Of a DNA stretch of 64,000 nucleotides, positions 1-8,818 are shown one piece after another. Source of the DNA: an uncultured Treponema sp. GTDB lineage: Bacteria; Spirochaetota; Spirochaetia; Treponematales; Treponemataceae. Location of the stretch: the NCBI GenBank assembly GCA_910584475.1, contig CAJUBD010000011.1, positions 60,790 through 124,789 on the forward strand, written 5' to 3'. The first letter of the stretch is position 1. The number at the start of each line of letters is the position of its first letter. The translations under genes and the position numbers were made by a program. Under the pieces are notes generated by a model that saw only the letters and a list, made by a program, of their open reading frames with translations, was not told where the DNA came from and ran no database searches.

Positions 1-364
1 CGCTCACTCCGCGCACAAGGTCGGCCGCCACGTCCGCCTCAAGTTTTCCGCACGCGATGTAGTCCAAGAAAAAAAGCGTCTGCACGCCCGAGCACAAGAT
101 GTCGTTTACGCTCATCGCCACGCAGTCGATTCCGACCGTATCATATTTTTTCATCTTGAACGCGATGTCAAGTTTTGTGCCCACACCGTCAGTGCCCGAA
201 ACCATCACAGGATTTTTTATTCCCTTCGGAACGGCGAACATTCCGTTGAACGCTCCCAAGTCCGAAAGCACGCCCGCGATGTGGGTGCGTTTCGCGCTTT
301 CCTTGTATTTGTCCACGGCACGGTAGCCTTCTTCTACGTCAACGCCCGATTGCTTGTAGTCCAT
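1..364 (-). CDS. purM: Phosphoribosylformylglycinamidine cyclo-ligase (AIR synthetase), N-terminal part
   Basis: The gene runs off the left edge, so only the first 121 codons are present. The product closes the imidazole ring of AIR from FGAM with ATP in purine synthesis. The translated N-terminus has the PurM landmarks: a start MDYKQSGVDVEEGYRAVDKY, then SGTDGVGTKLDIA (the glycine-rich ATP-binding stretch) and VAMSVNDILCSGV. The ATG at 364 is preceded by a good Shine-Dalgarno, AGGAG. It lies downstream of purE-purF on the same strand, separated by 149 bases of repeat hairpins, so purine genes are grouped but purM may be reached only by read-through. Identification is firm; the length cannot be judged. 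Confidence 0.95.
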   Translation of the reverse strand, partial: MDYKQSGVDVEEGYRAVDKYKESAKRTHIAGVLSDLGAFNGMFAVPKGIKNPVMVSGTDGVGTKLDIAFKMKKYDTVGIDCVAMSVNDILCSGVQTLFFLDYIACGKLEADVAADLVRGVS

Positions 365-513
365 AGTTCGCTCCTTATGAAATTTTTTTTGAAATCGCGA
401 GTTTTCGCAAGAAAACTCGTGGTTGCGAAGCAACCTGTCATTCTCGTGCTTGGCACGGGAATCTTGTTCTGCGACAGATTGTCGGGGCAAAGCCCGACAA
501 TGACACTGTAAAT
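365..513. repeat. Intergenic repeat hairpins between purF and purM
   Basis: This 149-base gap holds three inverted repeats. One is at 398-419 (CGAGTTTTC, loop GCAA, GAAAACTCG). A second, at 421-435, is GGTTGC/GCAACC. The third, at 437-504, is a two-part element: an arm pair around 'cgtgcttggcacg' followed by 'attgtcgggNNNNNNcccgacaat'. The last part recurs near 38.8, 46.0, 48.1 and 49.3-49.5 kb. No gene is visible. Confidence 0.75.
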
Positions 514-2085
514 TCATTTTTCCAATTTTTTTCCGTTGAGTTCGCCTGGCACTGACATAGGGTATTCGCCGGTGAAACAGCCTTTGCAAAAACCGAAATT
601 TTCCGGGCTACATGAGCGCAACGCTTCTAGCATTCCTTCCACCGAAATGAACGCGAGCGAGTCCGCGCCGATTTCCTGACGAATGTGTTCCACGTCATGG
701 CTCGATGAAATCAATTCGGCACGGCTCGGCGTGTCGATCCCGAAGTAGCACGGAAATTTTACAGGCGGACTTGAAACCCTGAAGTGCACTTCCTTTGCGC
801 CCGCGCGGCGCAAAATCTGAATGAGCCGGCGGCTCGTAGTCCCGCGCACAATCGAATCGTCGATGACGATGACTCGTTTTCCGTCGAGGTCGCTTTTGAT
901 TGCGTTGAGTTTGAGGAAGACTAAATTTTCCCGTTCTCCTTGAGTGGGAGCGATGAACGTGCGCCCGATGTATTTGTTTTTTACGATTGCATTGGAATAA
1001 GGAACGCCACTCGCACGCGAATATCCCAAAGCCGCGCCCAAGCCGCTGTCGGGAACGCCCACAACTATGTCAGCGGGAACGGGGCATTCCCTTGCCAAAG
1101 TCTCGCCCATGCGAAGCCGCGCTTCTTGAACTGCAATTTCATCGATTACAGAATCTGGGCGCGCAAAATAAACGTATTCGAAAATACATGAGCGTTTGGA
1201 AGTCTTTTCGCCAAATTCGAACGAAAGCACTCCGTCGTCGTTTATGATGACGATTTCGCCGGGGTGGATGTCGCGGACGAAAGTTCCGTTCACCGCGTCT
1301 ATGGCACACGATTCGCTTGAAAGAATCCAGCCGTTTTCAAGTTTGCCGAGGCAAAGCGGACGGATTCCGTTCGGATCGCGCGCGCCGACCAAAGCCTTTT
1401 CTGTGAGCATGCAAAGCGCGAACGAGCCTTTTATCATTTGAATCGTGTCGGTGAGCGCGCGGTCAAGCCCTTTCTTGTAACTCCGCGCGATGAGTTTCAC
1501 GATGACTTCTGTGTCGCTTGTAGAATTGAAAGTGCAACCGGATTCCTCGAGCATTTCGCGCAGCTGCTCGTAGTTGACAAGCTGTCCGTTGTGCGCCACC
1601 GCCACCGTTCCCAATTTCATTTGGCCGACCATCGGCTGCGCGTTTTCCATTCCCTCGCCGCCGGCGGTGGGATAGCGCACGTGCCCGATTGTCGCGAATC
1701 CTTTTAGGTCGTTGATGTCGTTTCCTTTGAAAACATCGCCCAAAAGTCCCGCGCCTTTTTTCAATTTAATCTGCTCGCCGTCGTAGACCGCGATTCCCGC
1801 GCTTTCCTGTCCGCGATGCTGAAGCGAATTCAAGCCGTAATAGGTGAGGGCGGCGGCTTTCGAACTTTCCAAAATTTGTTCGCCGGAATTTTTCGTAAGG
1901 TAGATTCCGAATACGCCGCATGCGTCGTGAAGTTTGCTATGCTGGTCCACTTCGTGGACACTACATATCGAGTTTCCTTCGCAAACGTCGCGATTAAAAA
2001 ACGCTTCGTCGGCACGACATTCCGAGTTTGGTTTACAAGTATGATTCAGCTCTTTTCTTGCAGACATAATTTTACTTTCGCTCAT
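514..2085 (-). CDS. purF: Amidophosphoribosyltransferase (glutamine PRPP amidotransferase)
   Basis: PurF catalyses the first committed step of purine synthesis, PRPP + glutamine to phosphoribosylamine. The N-terminal Ntn glutaminase domain begins at Cys56 (DACGVFGIY). The PRPP loop is VIVIDDSIVRGTT. It belongs to the Bacillus type with a 4Fe-4S cluster: cysteines are seen in KRSCIFEYVYF, in CYFGID and in CKGCFTGEYP. The ATG overlaps the purE stop as ATGA, which supports this start and translational coupling. Oddly, 55 residues precede the catalytic cysteine, far more than the about 11-residue propeptide of Bacillus PurF, and four of them are cysteines (17, 23, 35, 41). The extension would have to be removed for the enzyme to act. 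Confidence 0.96.
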   Translation of the reverse strand: MSESKIMSARKELNHTCKPNSECRADEAFFNRDVCEGNSICSVHEVDQHSKLHDACGVFGIYLTKNSGEQILESSKAAALTYYGLNSLQHRGQESAGIAVYDGEQIKLKKGAGLLGDVFKGNDINDLKGFATIGHVRYPTAGGEGMENAQPMVGQMKLGTVAVAHNGQLVNYEQLREMLEESGCTFNSTSDTEVIVKLIARSYKKGLDRALTDTIQMIKGSFALCMLTEKALVGARDPNGIRPLCLGKLENGWILSSESCAIDAVNGTFVRDIHPGEIVIINDDGVLSFEFGEKTSKRSCIFEYVYFARPDSVIDEIAVQEARLRMGETLARECPVPADIVVGVPDSGLGAALGYSRASGVPYSNAIVKNKYIGRTFIAPTQGERENLVFLKLNAIKSDLDGKRVIVIDDSIVRGTTSRRLIQILRRAGAKEVHFRVSSPPVKFPCYFGIDTPSRAELISSSHDVEHIRQEIGADSLAFISVEGMLEALRSCSPENFGFCKGCFTGEYPMSVPGELNGKKLEK

Positions 2086-2579
2086 AGTTCCACGCCTTTT
2101 TCGTTCAGCTCTTCCGCGTCACGCGAAAGCCTTTTTCTGAACTCGCACAATTTTTCCTTGAGTTCAGGATACTTTATTGAGAGAATTTGCACGGCAAGAT
2201 AGCCTGCGTTTTTCGCGTTGCCGATTCCGACCGTAGCCACAGGAATTTGCGGAGGCATTTGCACGATTGAAAGAAGCGAGTCAAGCCCGCCAAGTCCGTT
2301 CGACTTTTCGCTCACGCATTCAAGCGGCACTCCGATTACGGGAATTGTTGTCATTCCGGCGATTACGCCAGGCAACGCCGCCGCAAGTCCCGCGCCCGCG
2401 ATGACGACTTCAAAGCCTTCGCTTTCGATTTTGCGGACAGTTTCGCGCAAAAGCTCGCCTGAGCGATGCGCCGAAATTATGAACGCCTTGCATTCTACGC
2501 CGAATTCGCGCAAAACGTCGGCCGCCTTTTTCATCACGGCAGAATCAGATTTCGAGCCAAAAAAAATCGCAACTTTCAA
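2082..2579 (-). CDS. purE: N5-carboxyaminoimidazole ribonucleotide mutase
   Basis: The 165-residue product moves the carboxylate of N5-CAIR to C4 of AIR in purine synthesis. The signature is class I: GSKSDSAVMKKA, SAHRSGELL, AGAGLAAALPGVIAG, GLDSLLSIVQMP and IGNAKNAG. This is notable because Treponema denticola PurE is a class II, CO2-using AIR carboxylase; a class I enzyme predicts a PurK partner elsewhere. The start is taken as TTG at 2579, because GGAGG lies five bases upstream and the protein then begins LKVAIFFGSKSD; a longer frame from 2618 has no such support. The first gene of the purE-purF unit, it overlaps purF by four bases. Confidence 0.93.
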   Translation of the reverse strand: MKVAIFFGSKSDSAVMKKAADVLREFGVECKAFIISAHRSGELLRETVRKIESEGFEVVIAGAGLAAALPGVIAGMTTIPVIGVPLECVSEKSNGLGGLDSLLSIVQMPPQIPVATVGIGNAKNAGYLAVQILSIKYPELKEKLCEFRKRLSRDAEELNEKGVEL

Positions 2580-2606
2580 ATTTTCCTCCAGCAAATCAAT
2601 GTAAAA

Positions 2607-2635
2607 ATGATAGCACATCGCGAAAGAAAAATCAA
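2607..2635 (-). promoter_or_regulatory. purE-purF promoter
   Basis: On the minus strand TTGATT (2635-2630) and TATCAT (2612-2607) are separated by exactly 17 bases. This gives a leader of about 20 bases carrying the purE Shine-Dalgarno. No purine riboswitch core is visible. Confidence 0.65.
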
Positions 2636-2768
2636 TATGAAAGGATTAAGGCTGGCAAAATTTTTCAGCAAAACTCTATGACAGGGAAATCTTGCTCGTA
2701 AAGGCAAAAAATTCTTATTGAAAATCATCGATGCGAATTGACAGTCATTTTTTAACATTTTTTAACAT

Positions 2769-2797
2769 TTGACTATTCTCGCTTTTTTTTGTATATT
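2769..2797 (+). promoter_or_regulatory. lon promoter, probably giving a leaderless mRNA
   Basis: TTGACT (2769-2774), a 17-base spacer and TATATT (2792-2797) end eight bases before the lon ATG at 2806, and there is no Shine-Dalgarno. An alternative TTGACA at 2738 has only a weak -10. If the proximal promoter is used, transcription starts at or within two bases of the start codon. Confidence 0.6.
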
Positions 2798-2805
2798 AAA
2801 GTAAT

Positions 2806-5196
2806 ATGGCAAAAAAGAAAAAAAATGTGAATAATGTCGCAGCCGAGAATTCGTCCGGCGCGGTGCTGCCGGTGGAGCAGGCTCTTCCGCCCACGCTCAA
2901 TATACTTCCCATTCAGGGACGGCCGATTTTTCCTGGCATCTTCACGCCGCTTCAGATTACTAACGATGCCGACCAAAAGACGGTGGATCAGGCGATGAAA
3001 GAGGGCGGCTTTCTTGGAATTTCTCTTGTAAAGAATGACGATGAAAAAAGCGATGCGAAAAATATTTTCGCCATCGGGTGCGCGGCGAGAATCATAAGGA
3101 AAATCAATTTGCCTGACGGCGGAATCAACGTTTTCATTTCCACGGTCAAGCGTTTCAAAATCCGCTCCGTGCTTCACGCTGAAAATCCCGTTGCCGCCAC
3201 GGTAAATTACCTTGAGGACGAGGAGGACGACACTTTCCAAGTGAAGGCTCTCACCCGCGCGCTCATCAGCGAGATGAAGGAAATCAGCGAAAACAATCCT
3301 ATGTTCAGCGAGGAAATGCGGTTGAACATGGTGAACATCGACCATCCGGGAAAAATCGCCGACTTCATCGCTTCGGTTTTGAACATCGAAAAGAACGAGC
3401 AGCAGAAAATCCTCGAGACCGTGAACGTCCGCCAGCGAATGGAGCAGGTTCTCGTATACATCAAAAAAGAGCAGGAACTCCTGCGCATCCAAAAGAAAAT
3501 CCAGCACGAGATAAACGAGCGCGTGGAAAAGAACCAGCGCAACTATTTCTTGCGCGAGGAAATGAAGTCCATTCAGGAAGAACTCGGCACGGACGCGGAA
3601 GGCAACGTCAACGACTACAAGAAATTCAAGGAAAAGATAGACGAGCTGAAGTTCGAGGGCGAGATAAAGGAGACCGTGGAAAGCGAGCTTTCCAAATTCC
3701 AGGTGATGGATCCGAACTCTCCCGAATACATCGGCACGCGAAACTACCTCGAGCTTGTCACCACGCTTCCGTGGCGCGACGATGCGCACGAAGACTACGA
3801 CTTGCAGAAGGCAAAGAAAATCCTCGACCGCGAGCACTACGGGCTTGACGACGTGAAAAAGCGTATCGTGGAATTCCTCGCCGTGCGCAAACTGAAAAAA
3901 GACAACAAAGGCTCTATTCTGCTTTTGGTAGGACCGCCCGGCGTAGGAAAAACCAGCGTGGGACATTCGATTGCGAGCGCGATGGGAAAGCCTTTCTTCC
4001 GATTTTCCGTGGGCGGAATGCGCGACGAGGCCGAGATAAAGGGACACCGCCGTACTTATATCGGCGCGATGCCCGGCAAAATCATACAGGGCTTGAAGAT
4101 TACGAAGACGCGCTCGCCTGTTTTCCTCATCGACGAAGTGGACAAGATGGGGCAAAGCCATCAGGGAGATCCAGCGAGCGCGCTGCTCGAAGTGCTCGAC
4201 CCCGAGCAGAACGTTTCGTTCCGCGACAACTATTTGGACTTGCCGTTCGACGCGAGCGACGTTTTTTTCATCCTCACCGCGAACACTCTCGACTCGATTC
4301 CCGCGCCCTTGATGGATCGCGCTGAAGTCATACAGATTCCCGGCTACATCGACCAGGAAAAAATCGAAATCGCGCGGCATTATCTCATTCCGAAAAACCT
4401 CGCCAAGAACGGACTCCGCAAAAATCAAGTGAAATACACTCGCTCGGTCCTTGTTTCCATAGCGGAGGAATATGCGCGCGAGGCGGGGGTACGGAGTTTT
4501 GAAAAGGCTTTGGACAAGATAAACCGCAAGATTGTTACGAAGATGCTAGATGAGGAAGAGGACACGAGCAAGACTTATACTGTGGATACAAGCGACTTGA
4601 ACGAATATCTTGGAAAGCCCGTTTTCGACGAAAGCACGATAAAGCGCGCGAAAAAGCCCGGCACGGCCATCGGACTTGCGTGGACGAGCATGGGAGGGGA
4701 TACTCTTTTGCTTGAGGCGGTCTCGTTTCCGTCAAAGAATGGCGGTCTTGAGCTTACGGGGCAGATGGGCGATGTGATGAAAGAAAGCGCGCGCATCGCG
4801 TTCAGTTGGGCGCGTCGTTATGCTGTGCTGAACGGAATGAAGAATGCGGCTTGGTTTGACGAGAACACCGTTCACCTGCATATTCCCGAAGGCGCGACTC
4901 CGAAGGACGGTCCTTCCGCTGGAATCACGATGGCTACGACTTTCATCTCTCTTTTTTCTGGAAAGACCATAAGACCGGATCTTGCGATGACAGGCGAGCT
5001 GTCTCTTACAGGGCAGGTTCTGCCGATTGGCGGACTGCGCGAAAAGACCGTGGCGGCTAAACGGAACGGCATAAAGACGATTTTGATTCCGAAGCCGAAC
5101 GAGCGCGATTTGGAAGAAACTCCTGAGCGCGTCAAGGCTGGAATAAGATTCATTCCTGTTACTGAAGTCTCGCAAGTGATGGAAAACGTGTTTTAG
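2806..5196 (+). CDS. lon: ATP-dependent protease La
   Basis: Lon is a cytoplasmic homo-hexameric AAA+ serine protease that degrades misfolded and short-lived regulatory proteins. The 796-residue length is normal for LonA. Order: an N-terminal substrate domain (about 30-230), a coiled-coil linker rich in K/E/Q, the AAA+ module with Walker A GPPGVGKT (376-383) and Walker B VFLIDEVDK, then the protease domain with Ser704 in PKDGPSAG and Lys747 in GGLREKTVAAKR forming the Ser/Lys dyad. The first ten residues are lysine and asparagine rich. It is transcribed divergently from purE and convergently with the esterase gene. No Shine-Dalgarno precedes the ATG, which fits a leaderless message. Confidence 0.98.
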   Translation: MAKKKKNVNNVAAENSSGAVLPVEQALPPTLNILPIQGRPIFPGIFTPLQITNDADQKTVDQAMKEGGFLGISLVKNDDEKSDAKNIFAIGCAARIIRKINLPDGGINVFISTVKRFKIRSVLHAENPVAATVNYLEDEEDDTFQVKALTRALISEMKEISENNPMFSEEMRLNMVNIDHPGKIADFIASVLNIEKNEQQKILETVNVRQRMEQVLVYIKKEQELLRIQKKIQHEINERVEKNQRNYFLREEMKSIQEELGTDAEGNVNDYKKFKEKIDELKFEGEIKETVESELSKFQVMDPNSPEYIGTRNYLELVTTLPWRDDAHEDYDLQKAKKILDREHYGLDDVKKRIVEFLAVRKLKKDNKGSILLLVGPPGVGKTSVGHSIASAMGKPFFRFSVGGMRDEAEIKGHRRTYIGAMPGKIIQGLKITKTRSPVFLIDEVDKMGQSHQGDPASALLEVLDPEQNVSFRDNYLDLPFDASDVFFILTANTLDSIPAPLMDRAEVIQIPGYIDQEKIEIARHYLIPKNLAKNGLRKNQVKYTRSVLVSIAEEYAREAGVRSFEKALDKINRKIVTKMLDEEEDTSKTYTVDTSDLNEYLGKPVFDESTIKRAKKPGTAIGLAWTSMGGDTLLLEAVSFPSKNGGLELTGQMGDVMKESARIAFSWARRYAVLNGMKNAAWFDENTVHLHIPEGATPKDGPSAGITMATTFISLFSGKTIRPDLAMTGELSLTGQVLPIGGLREKTVAAKRNGIKTILIPKPNERDLEETPERVKAGIRFIPVTEVSQVMENVF

Positions 5197-5386
5197 GTCT
5201 GCGATGTTTGCGCCATCGTGTGCGCAAACAAGCAATAGGTAATTGAGAATTTTTGCGCCGCTTCGTGATTTGATTTCAGTCAGCGAGTTTGCTTCGCAGA
5301 CTCGTAAGCACGGCTTTTGCCGTGCGATTTGAGCCTGTCGAGACCGCCGCGTTTTTCATTTTCCAAACCATTTTGCAAGGCTGCTT
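5197..5386. repeat. Convergent intergenic space with hairpins
   Basis: Between the converging lon and esterase genes are inverted repeats. One is GTTTGCGC/GCGCAAAC (about 5208-5231), and another is GCACGGC-TTTT-GCCGTGC (about 5308-5325), next to a CGAGTTT/ACTCG element like those at 34.9 and 48.0 kb. They could act as terminators for either gene, but no run of T follows. Confidence 0.55.
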
Positions 5387-6277
5387 TCATTTGCCTAACA
5401 CGGTTTCCTCGAGCCACGGCCAAAGCCATTCGTCGTTCCATTGTGTGGAATGGACGAACTTATTGTTGCCCATGCCAAATCCATGTCCGCCGTTTTCGCA
5501 AAGGATGAATTTGCTTTCAACTCCTTCGCGAGTCATCGCTTCTGCAAGGCGAGTTGAGTTGAGATAATTCACTGTCGCGTCGTCTTTGGCGGCAAGCAAG
5601 AAAACCGGGCAATTTATTTTTCGCGCCTGCATTTCCATTGAAAAAAGATTTTTGCGCTCTTCGCTTTGGTCTTTGCGGAGCAGGCTTTTTCGAGAGCGTT
5701 TGTGCGCGATGTCGTTTTGCATCGAAACGACAGGATAAATCGGCATAATGAAATTCGGCTCAAGCGAAACTTCTGTTTTTATTCCGAGTTTTTCCAATTC
5801 CGATTCGCCTCCGAAAACTTCCGCCATCAAGACCAAGTGTCCGCCCGCCGAAAAACCGATCGCGCCGATTTTGCCCTTGTCGATTCCGTACTCTGAGGCG
5901 TTCTCGCGTATGATTTGGATTGCCCTTTGGACATCTTCTAGCATCGCCGGATGATGGTGGCCTTGTCCGCTCACGCGATATTTTAGCACGAAGCCGCTCA
6001 TACCTTTTTGCGCCGCCCAAAGAGCCACGTCCTTTCCTTCGTGGAAAACGCCAAGATGGTGATAGCTTCCGCCCGGGCAGATTACAAGCGCCGCGCCTGT
6101 GTTTTTTCCTTGCGGCGCGTAGTAGTCCATTTTTGTGGATTGACCTTTCATCGAAGGAACGCCGTCCCAAATTTTTATCGTGGTCGGCACGATTTTAGGC
6201 GAAGATTTTGCGAACGCCGTATAAGCGAGCGTGAAAACCAAGGCGACGGCGAAACATGTTTTTTTGAAATTGTTCAT
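5387..6277 (-). CDS. Secreted alpha/beta-hydrolase, acetyl-xylan-esterase-like
   Basis: A 296-residue hydrolase with an N-terminal signal peptide (KK, then a hydrophobic stretch ending AYTAFAKS), so it is exported. The fold signature is clear: oxyanion strand ALVICPGGSYHHLG, nucleophile Ser143 in GFSAGGH, acid Asp232/233 in AAKDDATVN and base His265 in GGHGFG. These match the BD-FAE/Axe group of bacterial carbohydrate esterases and related peptidase-like hydrolases. Deacetylation of xylan or another acylated polysaccharide is the likely role and would suit a gut or rumen treponeme, but the substrate is inferred. Its promoter puts the start codon at the transcription start, without a Shine-Dalgarno. 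Confidence 0.85.
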   Translation of the reverse strand: MNNFKKTCFAVALVFTLAYTAFAKSSPKIVPTTIKIWDGVPSMKGQSTKMDYYAPQGKNTGAALVICPGGSYHHLGVFHEGKDVALWAAQKGMSGFVLKYRVSGQGHHHPAMLEDVQRAIQIIRENASEYGIDKGKIGAIGFSAGGHLVLMAEVFGGESELEKLGIKTEVSLEPNFIMPIYPVVSMQNDIAHKRSRKSLLRKDQSEERKNLFSMEMQARKINCPVFLLAAKDDATVNYLNSTRLAEAMTREGVESKFILCENGGHGFGMGNNKFVHSTQWNDEWLWPWLEETVLGK

Positions 6278-6283
6278 TCAAAC

Positions 6284-6312
6284 AGTCTATCACATTTTCT
6301 TAAAATGAGCAA
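6284..6312 (-). promoter_or_regulatory. Esterase promoter, leaderless arrangement
   Basis: Reading the minus strand, TTGCTC (6312-6307), 17 bases, TAGACT (6289-6284), six bases, then the ATG at 6277. No Shine-Dalgarno fits between. Confidence 0.5.
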
Positions 6313-6483
6313 GGCGCGATTGACGTTTTCCTCAAGACACAGAAATCGAATTTGCCACGCTTGCAAAGCGGATCGCTTTCACAAGTTGACAAGCAAGAGA
6401 AATCTCAATGACGGTGTATCGGGATGCATTGCGTTTTAAAAATTTGCCGTCTCAAAAATTTCAATATGCATTGTGCTTTTTTT

Positions 6484-8481
6484 TTATTTTCCATACTGCT
6501 TTTCTATGTCCGCGATTTGATCACGAATGATTGCCGCTTGCTCGTATTCCAAATTCTCCGCGTACTCGTTCATCTGTTTTTTCAAAGCCTCTATGAGTTT
6601 GCGCCGTTCTTTCGGCACGAAAAGATTCGCGCTCTTTTTCAGCACATCGAGCTGCAATTCCGCTTCTTCTTTTGCTTCCTGCGTCTTGTGCTCGAGTATG
6701 TCTTCCACCGCTTTCTTTATCGTGGTGGGGGTAATTCCGTGCTCTTTGTTGTAGGCTTCTTGAATGGCGCGGCGACGCTTTGTTTCCGTGATGGCTTCTT
6801 TCATCGCGTCGCTCATCCTGTCGGCGTACATCACGACCATTCCGTTCGCGTTTCGCGCGGCGCGTCCGATGATTTGTATTAGCGAAGTGGTGCTTCTCAA
6901 AAATCCGATTTTGTCCGCGTCCAAAAGCGCGATGAAACTCACTTCGGGCAAGTCGATTCCTTCGCGCAAAAGGTTGATTCCAATCAAAACATCGATTTCG
7001 CCAGAACGCAAACTTTTCAAAATTTCAACTCGCTCGAACGTGTCTATTTCAGAGTGAATGTATTTGACTTTCAAATTTAGTCCCAAAAGATAGTCGGTCA
7101 AATCTTCAGCCATTTTTTTTGTGAGCGTCAAAATCAGGCTTCGCTCGTCGCGTTCGATGCGCGCGAGCACTTCCTTGTAAATGTCTTCCATCTGTCCTTC
7201 GCTCGGCCGCACTTCGATAATCGGGTCGAGCAAACCTGTCGGGCGGATGATTTGTTCCACCACTTGGCTGCTCTGCTTGATTTCTTCGGGGCGCGGTGTG
7301 GCGGTAACATAAATCACTTGGTTGAGCTTCTTTTCGAACTCGGCGAATTTGAGCGGGCGATTGTCGAGCGCGCTCGGAAGACGAAAGCCGAAGTCTACGA
7401 GATTTTGCTTTCGCGAACGGTCGCCCTCGTACATCGCGCCGATTTGCGGAACGGTAACATGCGCCTCGTCGATTATGCAAAGAAAGTCGTCGGGAAAATA
7501 ATGGAGCAACGTGGCGGGCGGCTCGCCCGGGGCGCGGGCGGCGATGGGCGCGGAATAGTTTTCGATTCCCGAACAATATCCCATTTCCTTTAACATTTCG
7601 ATGTCGTAAGTTACGCGCGTCTTCAGGCGTTCGGCTTCGAGAAATTTTTTTTGCGCCGTCAAAATTTCCACTCGTTCTTCCATTTCCTTTTGGATTCGAT
7701 CCGTCGCCTGCAAAAGCAATTCGCCCGAAACCACGAAATGCTTCGCAGGATAAATCACGGTTTCTTCCAGTTCTTCCACGCGCTCGGAAGTGATTACATT
7801 GTAGCGTTGGATTCGAGCCACTTCGTCCCATTCAAGTTCGATTCTGTAGGCTTCGTCGGTTTCCATGTACGCCGGAAAGATTTCCATCACGTCGCCTTTT
7901 ATGCGGAAGTTTCCCCTGTCCAAAATCGCGTCGTTGCGTTTATATTGAAGCGAAGTCAATTGCCGCGCCAAATCCGAAAAATTCAAAGCCACGCCTTTTT
8001 CAATTCGGATTCTCATTTCCTTGTAAAGGTCCGGCATTCCCAAACCGTAAATGCATGAAACCGTGGCGACGACAATTACGTCGCGCCGCTCCATCAAGCT
8101 GTATGTCGCCGCCAAACGCAGTCGGTCGATTTCCTTGTTGACGGCGGCATCCTTTTCGATGTAAAGGTCGCGGGCGGGAACATATGCCTCAGGCTGATAG
8201 TAGTCGTAATATGAGACGAAATATTCCACGGCATTTTCCGGAAAGAATGTCTTGAATTCGCGGAAAAGCTGCGCGCTCAAAGTTTTGTTGTGGCTGATGA
8301 TTAGGGTGGGGCGTTGCACGGCTTCGATTATCTTTGCCATCGTAAAAGTCTTGCCGCTTCCAGTAGCGCCCTTGAGTGTCTGGTAGCGGTCGCCGCGCAA
8401 AAAGCCTTCGCTCAATTTTTTCACCGCCTCGCCTTGGTCGCCAGCGACATCGTAAGGCGCGCGCACGACAAATCTTTTCAT
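6484..8481 (-). CDS. uvrB: Excinuclease ABC subunit B
   Basis: UvrB is the helicase-like damage-verification subunit of nucleotide excision repair, working with UvrA and UvrC. The 665-residue length is typical. Walker A GATGSGKT is at residues 38-45. The beta-hairpin motif YYDYYQPEAYVP that clamps DNA follows, then DEAH-type motif IIDEAH and helicase motif VI in QIIGRAARNANG. A C-terminal UVR domain, KKQMNEYAENLEYEQAA, binds UvrC. A Shine-Dalgarno AAGGAAGG sits just before the ATG. No obvious LexA box is seen upstream, where the space is filled by two copies of a double-hairpin repeat. Confidence 0.98.
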   Translation of the reverse strand: MKRFVVRAPYDVAGDQGEAVKKLSEGFLRGDRYQTLKGATGSGKTFTMAKIIEAVQRPTLIISHNKTLSAQLFREFKTFFPENAVEYFVSYYDYYQPEAYVPARDLYIEKDAAVNKEIDRLRLAATYSLMERRDVIVVATVSCIYGLGMPDLYKEMRIRIEKGVALNFSDLARQLTSLQYKRNDAILDRGNFRIKGDVMEIFPAYMETDEAYRIELEWDEVARIQRYNVITSERVEELEETVIYPAKHFVVSGELLLQATDRIQKEMEERVEILTAQKKFLEAERLKTRVTYDIEMLKEMGYCSGIENYSAPIAARAPGEPPATLLHYFPDDFLCIIDEAHVTVPQIGAMYEGDRSRKQNLVDFGFRLPSALDNRPLKFAEFEKKLNQVIYVTATPRPEEIKQSSQVVEQIIRPTGLLDPIIEVRPSEGQMEDIYKEVLARIERDERSLILTLTKKMAEDLTDYLLGLNLKVKYIHSEIDTFERVEILKSLRSGEIDVLIGINLLREGIDLPEVSFIALLDADKIGFLRSTTSLIQIIGRAARNANGMVVMYADRMSDAMKEAITETKRRRAIQEAYNKEHGITPTTIKKAVEDILEHKTQEAKEEAELQLDVLKKSANLFVPKERRKLIEALKKQMNEYAENLEYEQAAIIRDQIADIEKQYGK

Positions 8482-8489
8482 AACCTTCC

Positions 8490-8818
8490 TTAATTTGCAA
8501 CAGCGAGCGAATCTTCAGATTCGGGAGTTGTTGCAAAAATCATTTCGCAACGAAGTGAGAAATGACAAAAAATAAGCGAGTTTTGGGTAAGGTGCCCGCA
8601 CCGACAAACTCGAAGTTAAAATCCGCGCACCATTTCAGCGCGGATTTTAAACTTTCCTTGAAATTAAGTATCGCAGAAATCTTCAGATTTCGAGGAGACT
8701 TAATTCGTCTGCGTGAGCAGACAGGTACAATAAGCGAGTTTTTGGTAAGGTGTCCGCACCGAAAAACTCGAGTTAAAATCCGCGCGCCATTTCAGCGCGG
8801 ATTTTAAACTTTCCTTGA
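8490..8818. repeat. Two tandem copies of a composite double-hairpin repeat
   Basis: Each copy has a GCGAGTTTT...AAACTCG module enclosing GGTGC/GCACC (8576-8612 and 8733-8770). A stem follows with arms of about 13-14 bp around the loop ACCATTTCA or GCCATTTCA (8615-8652 and 8772-8809). A shorter 'cttcagatt' palindrome precedes each copy. The block separates uvrB and htrA, and the second stem abuts the htrA stop, so it may also end the htrA transcript. Confidence 0.8.

Noticed and set aside
2613..2760. Purine riboswitch before purE or lon
   Set aside because: No three-way-junction core could be found, and the purE leader is only about 20 bases.
2773..4428. A 551-codon open frame on the minus strand inside lon
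   Set aside because: It is exactly antisense to an unmistakable lon gene, is rich in H, R, F and V as expected of a complementary-strand shadow, and has no ribosome site or domain.
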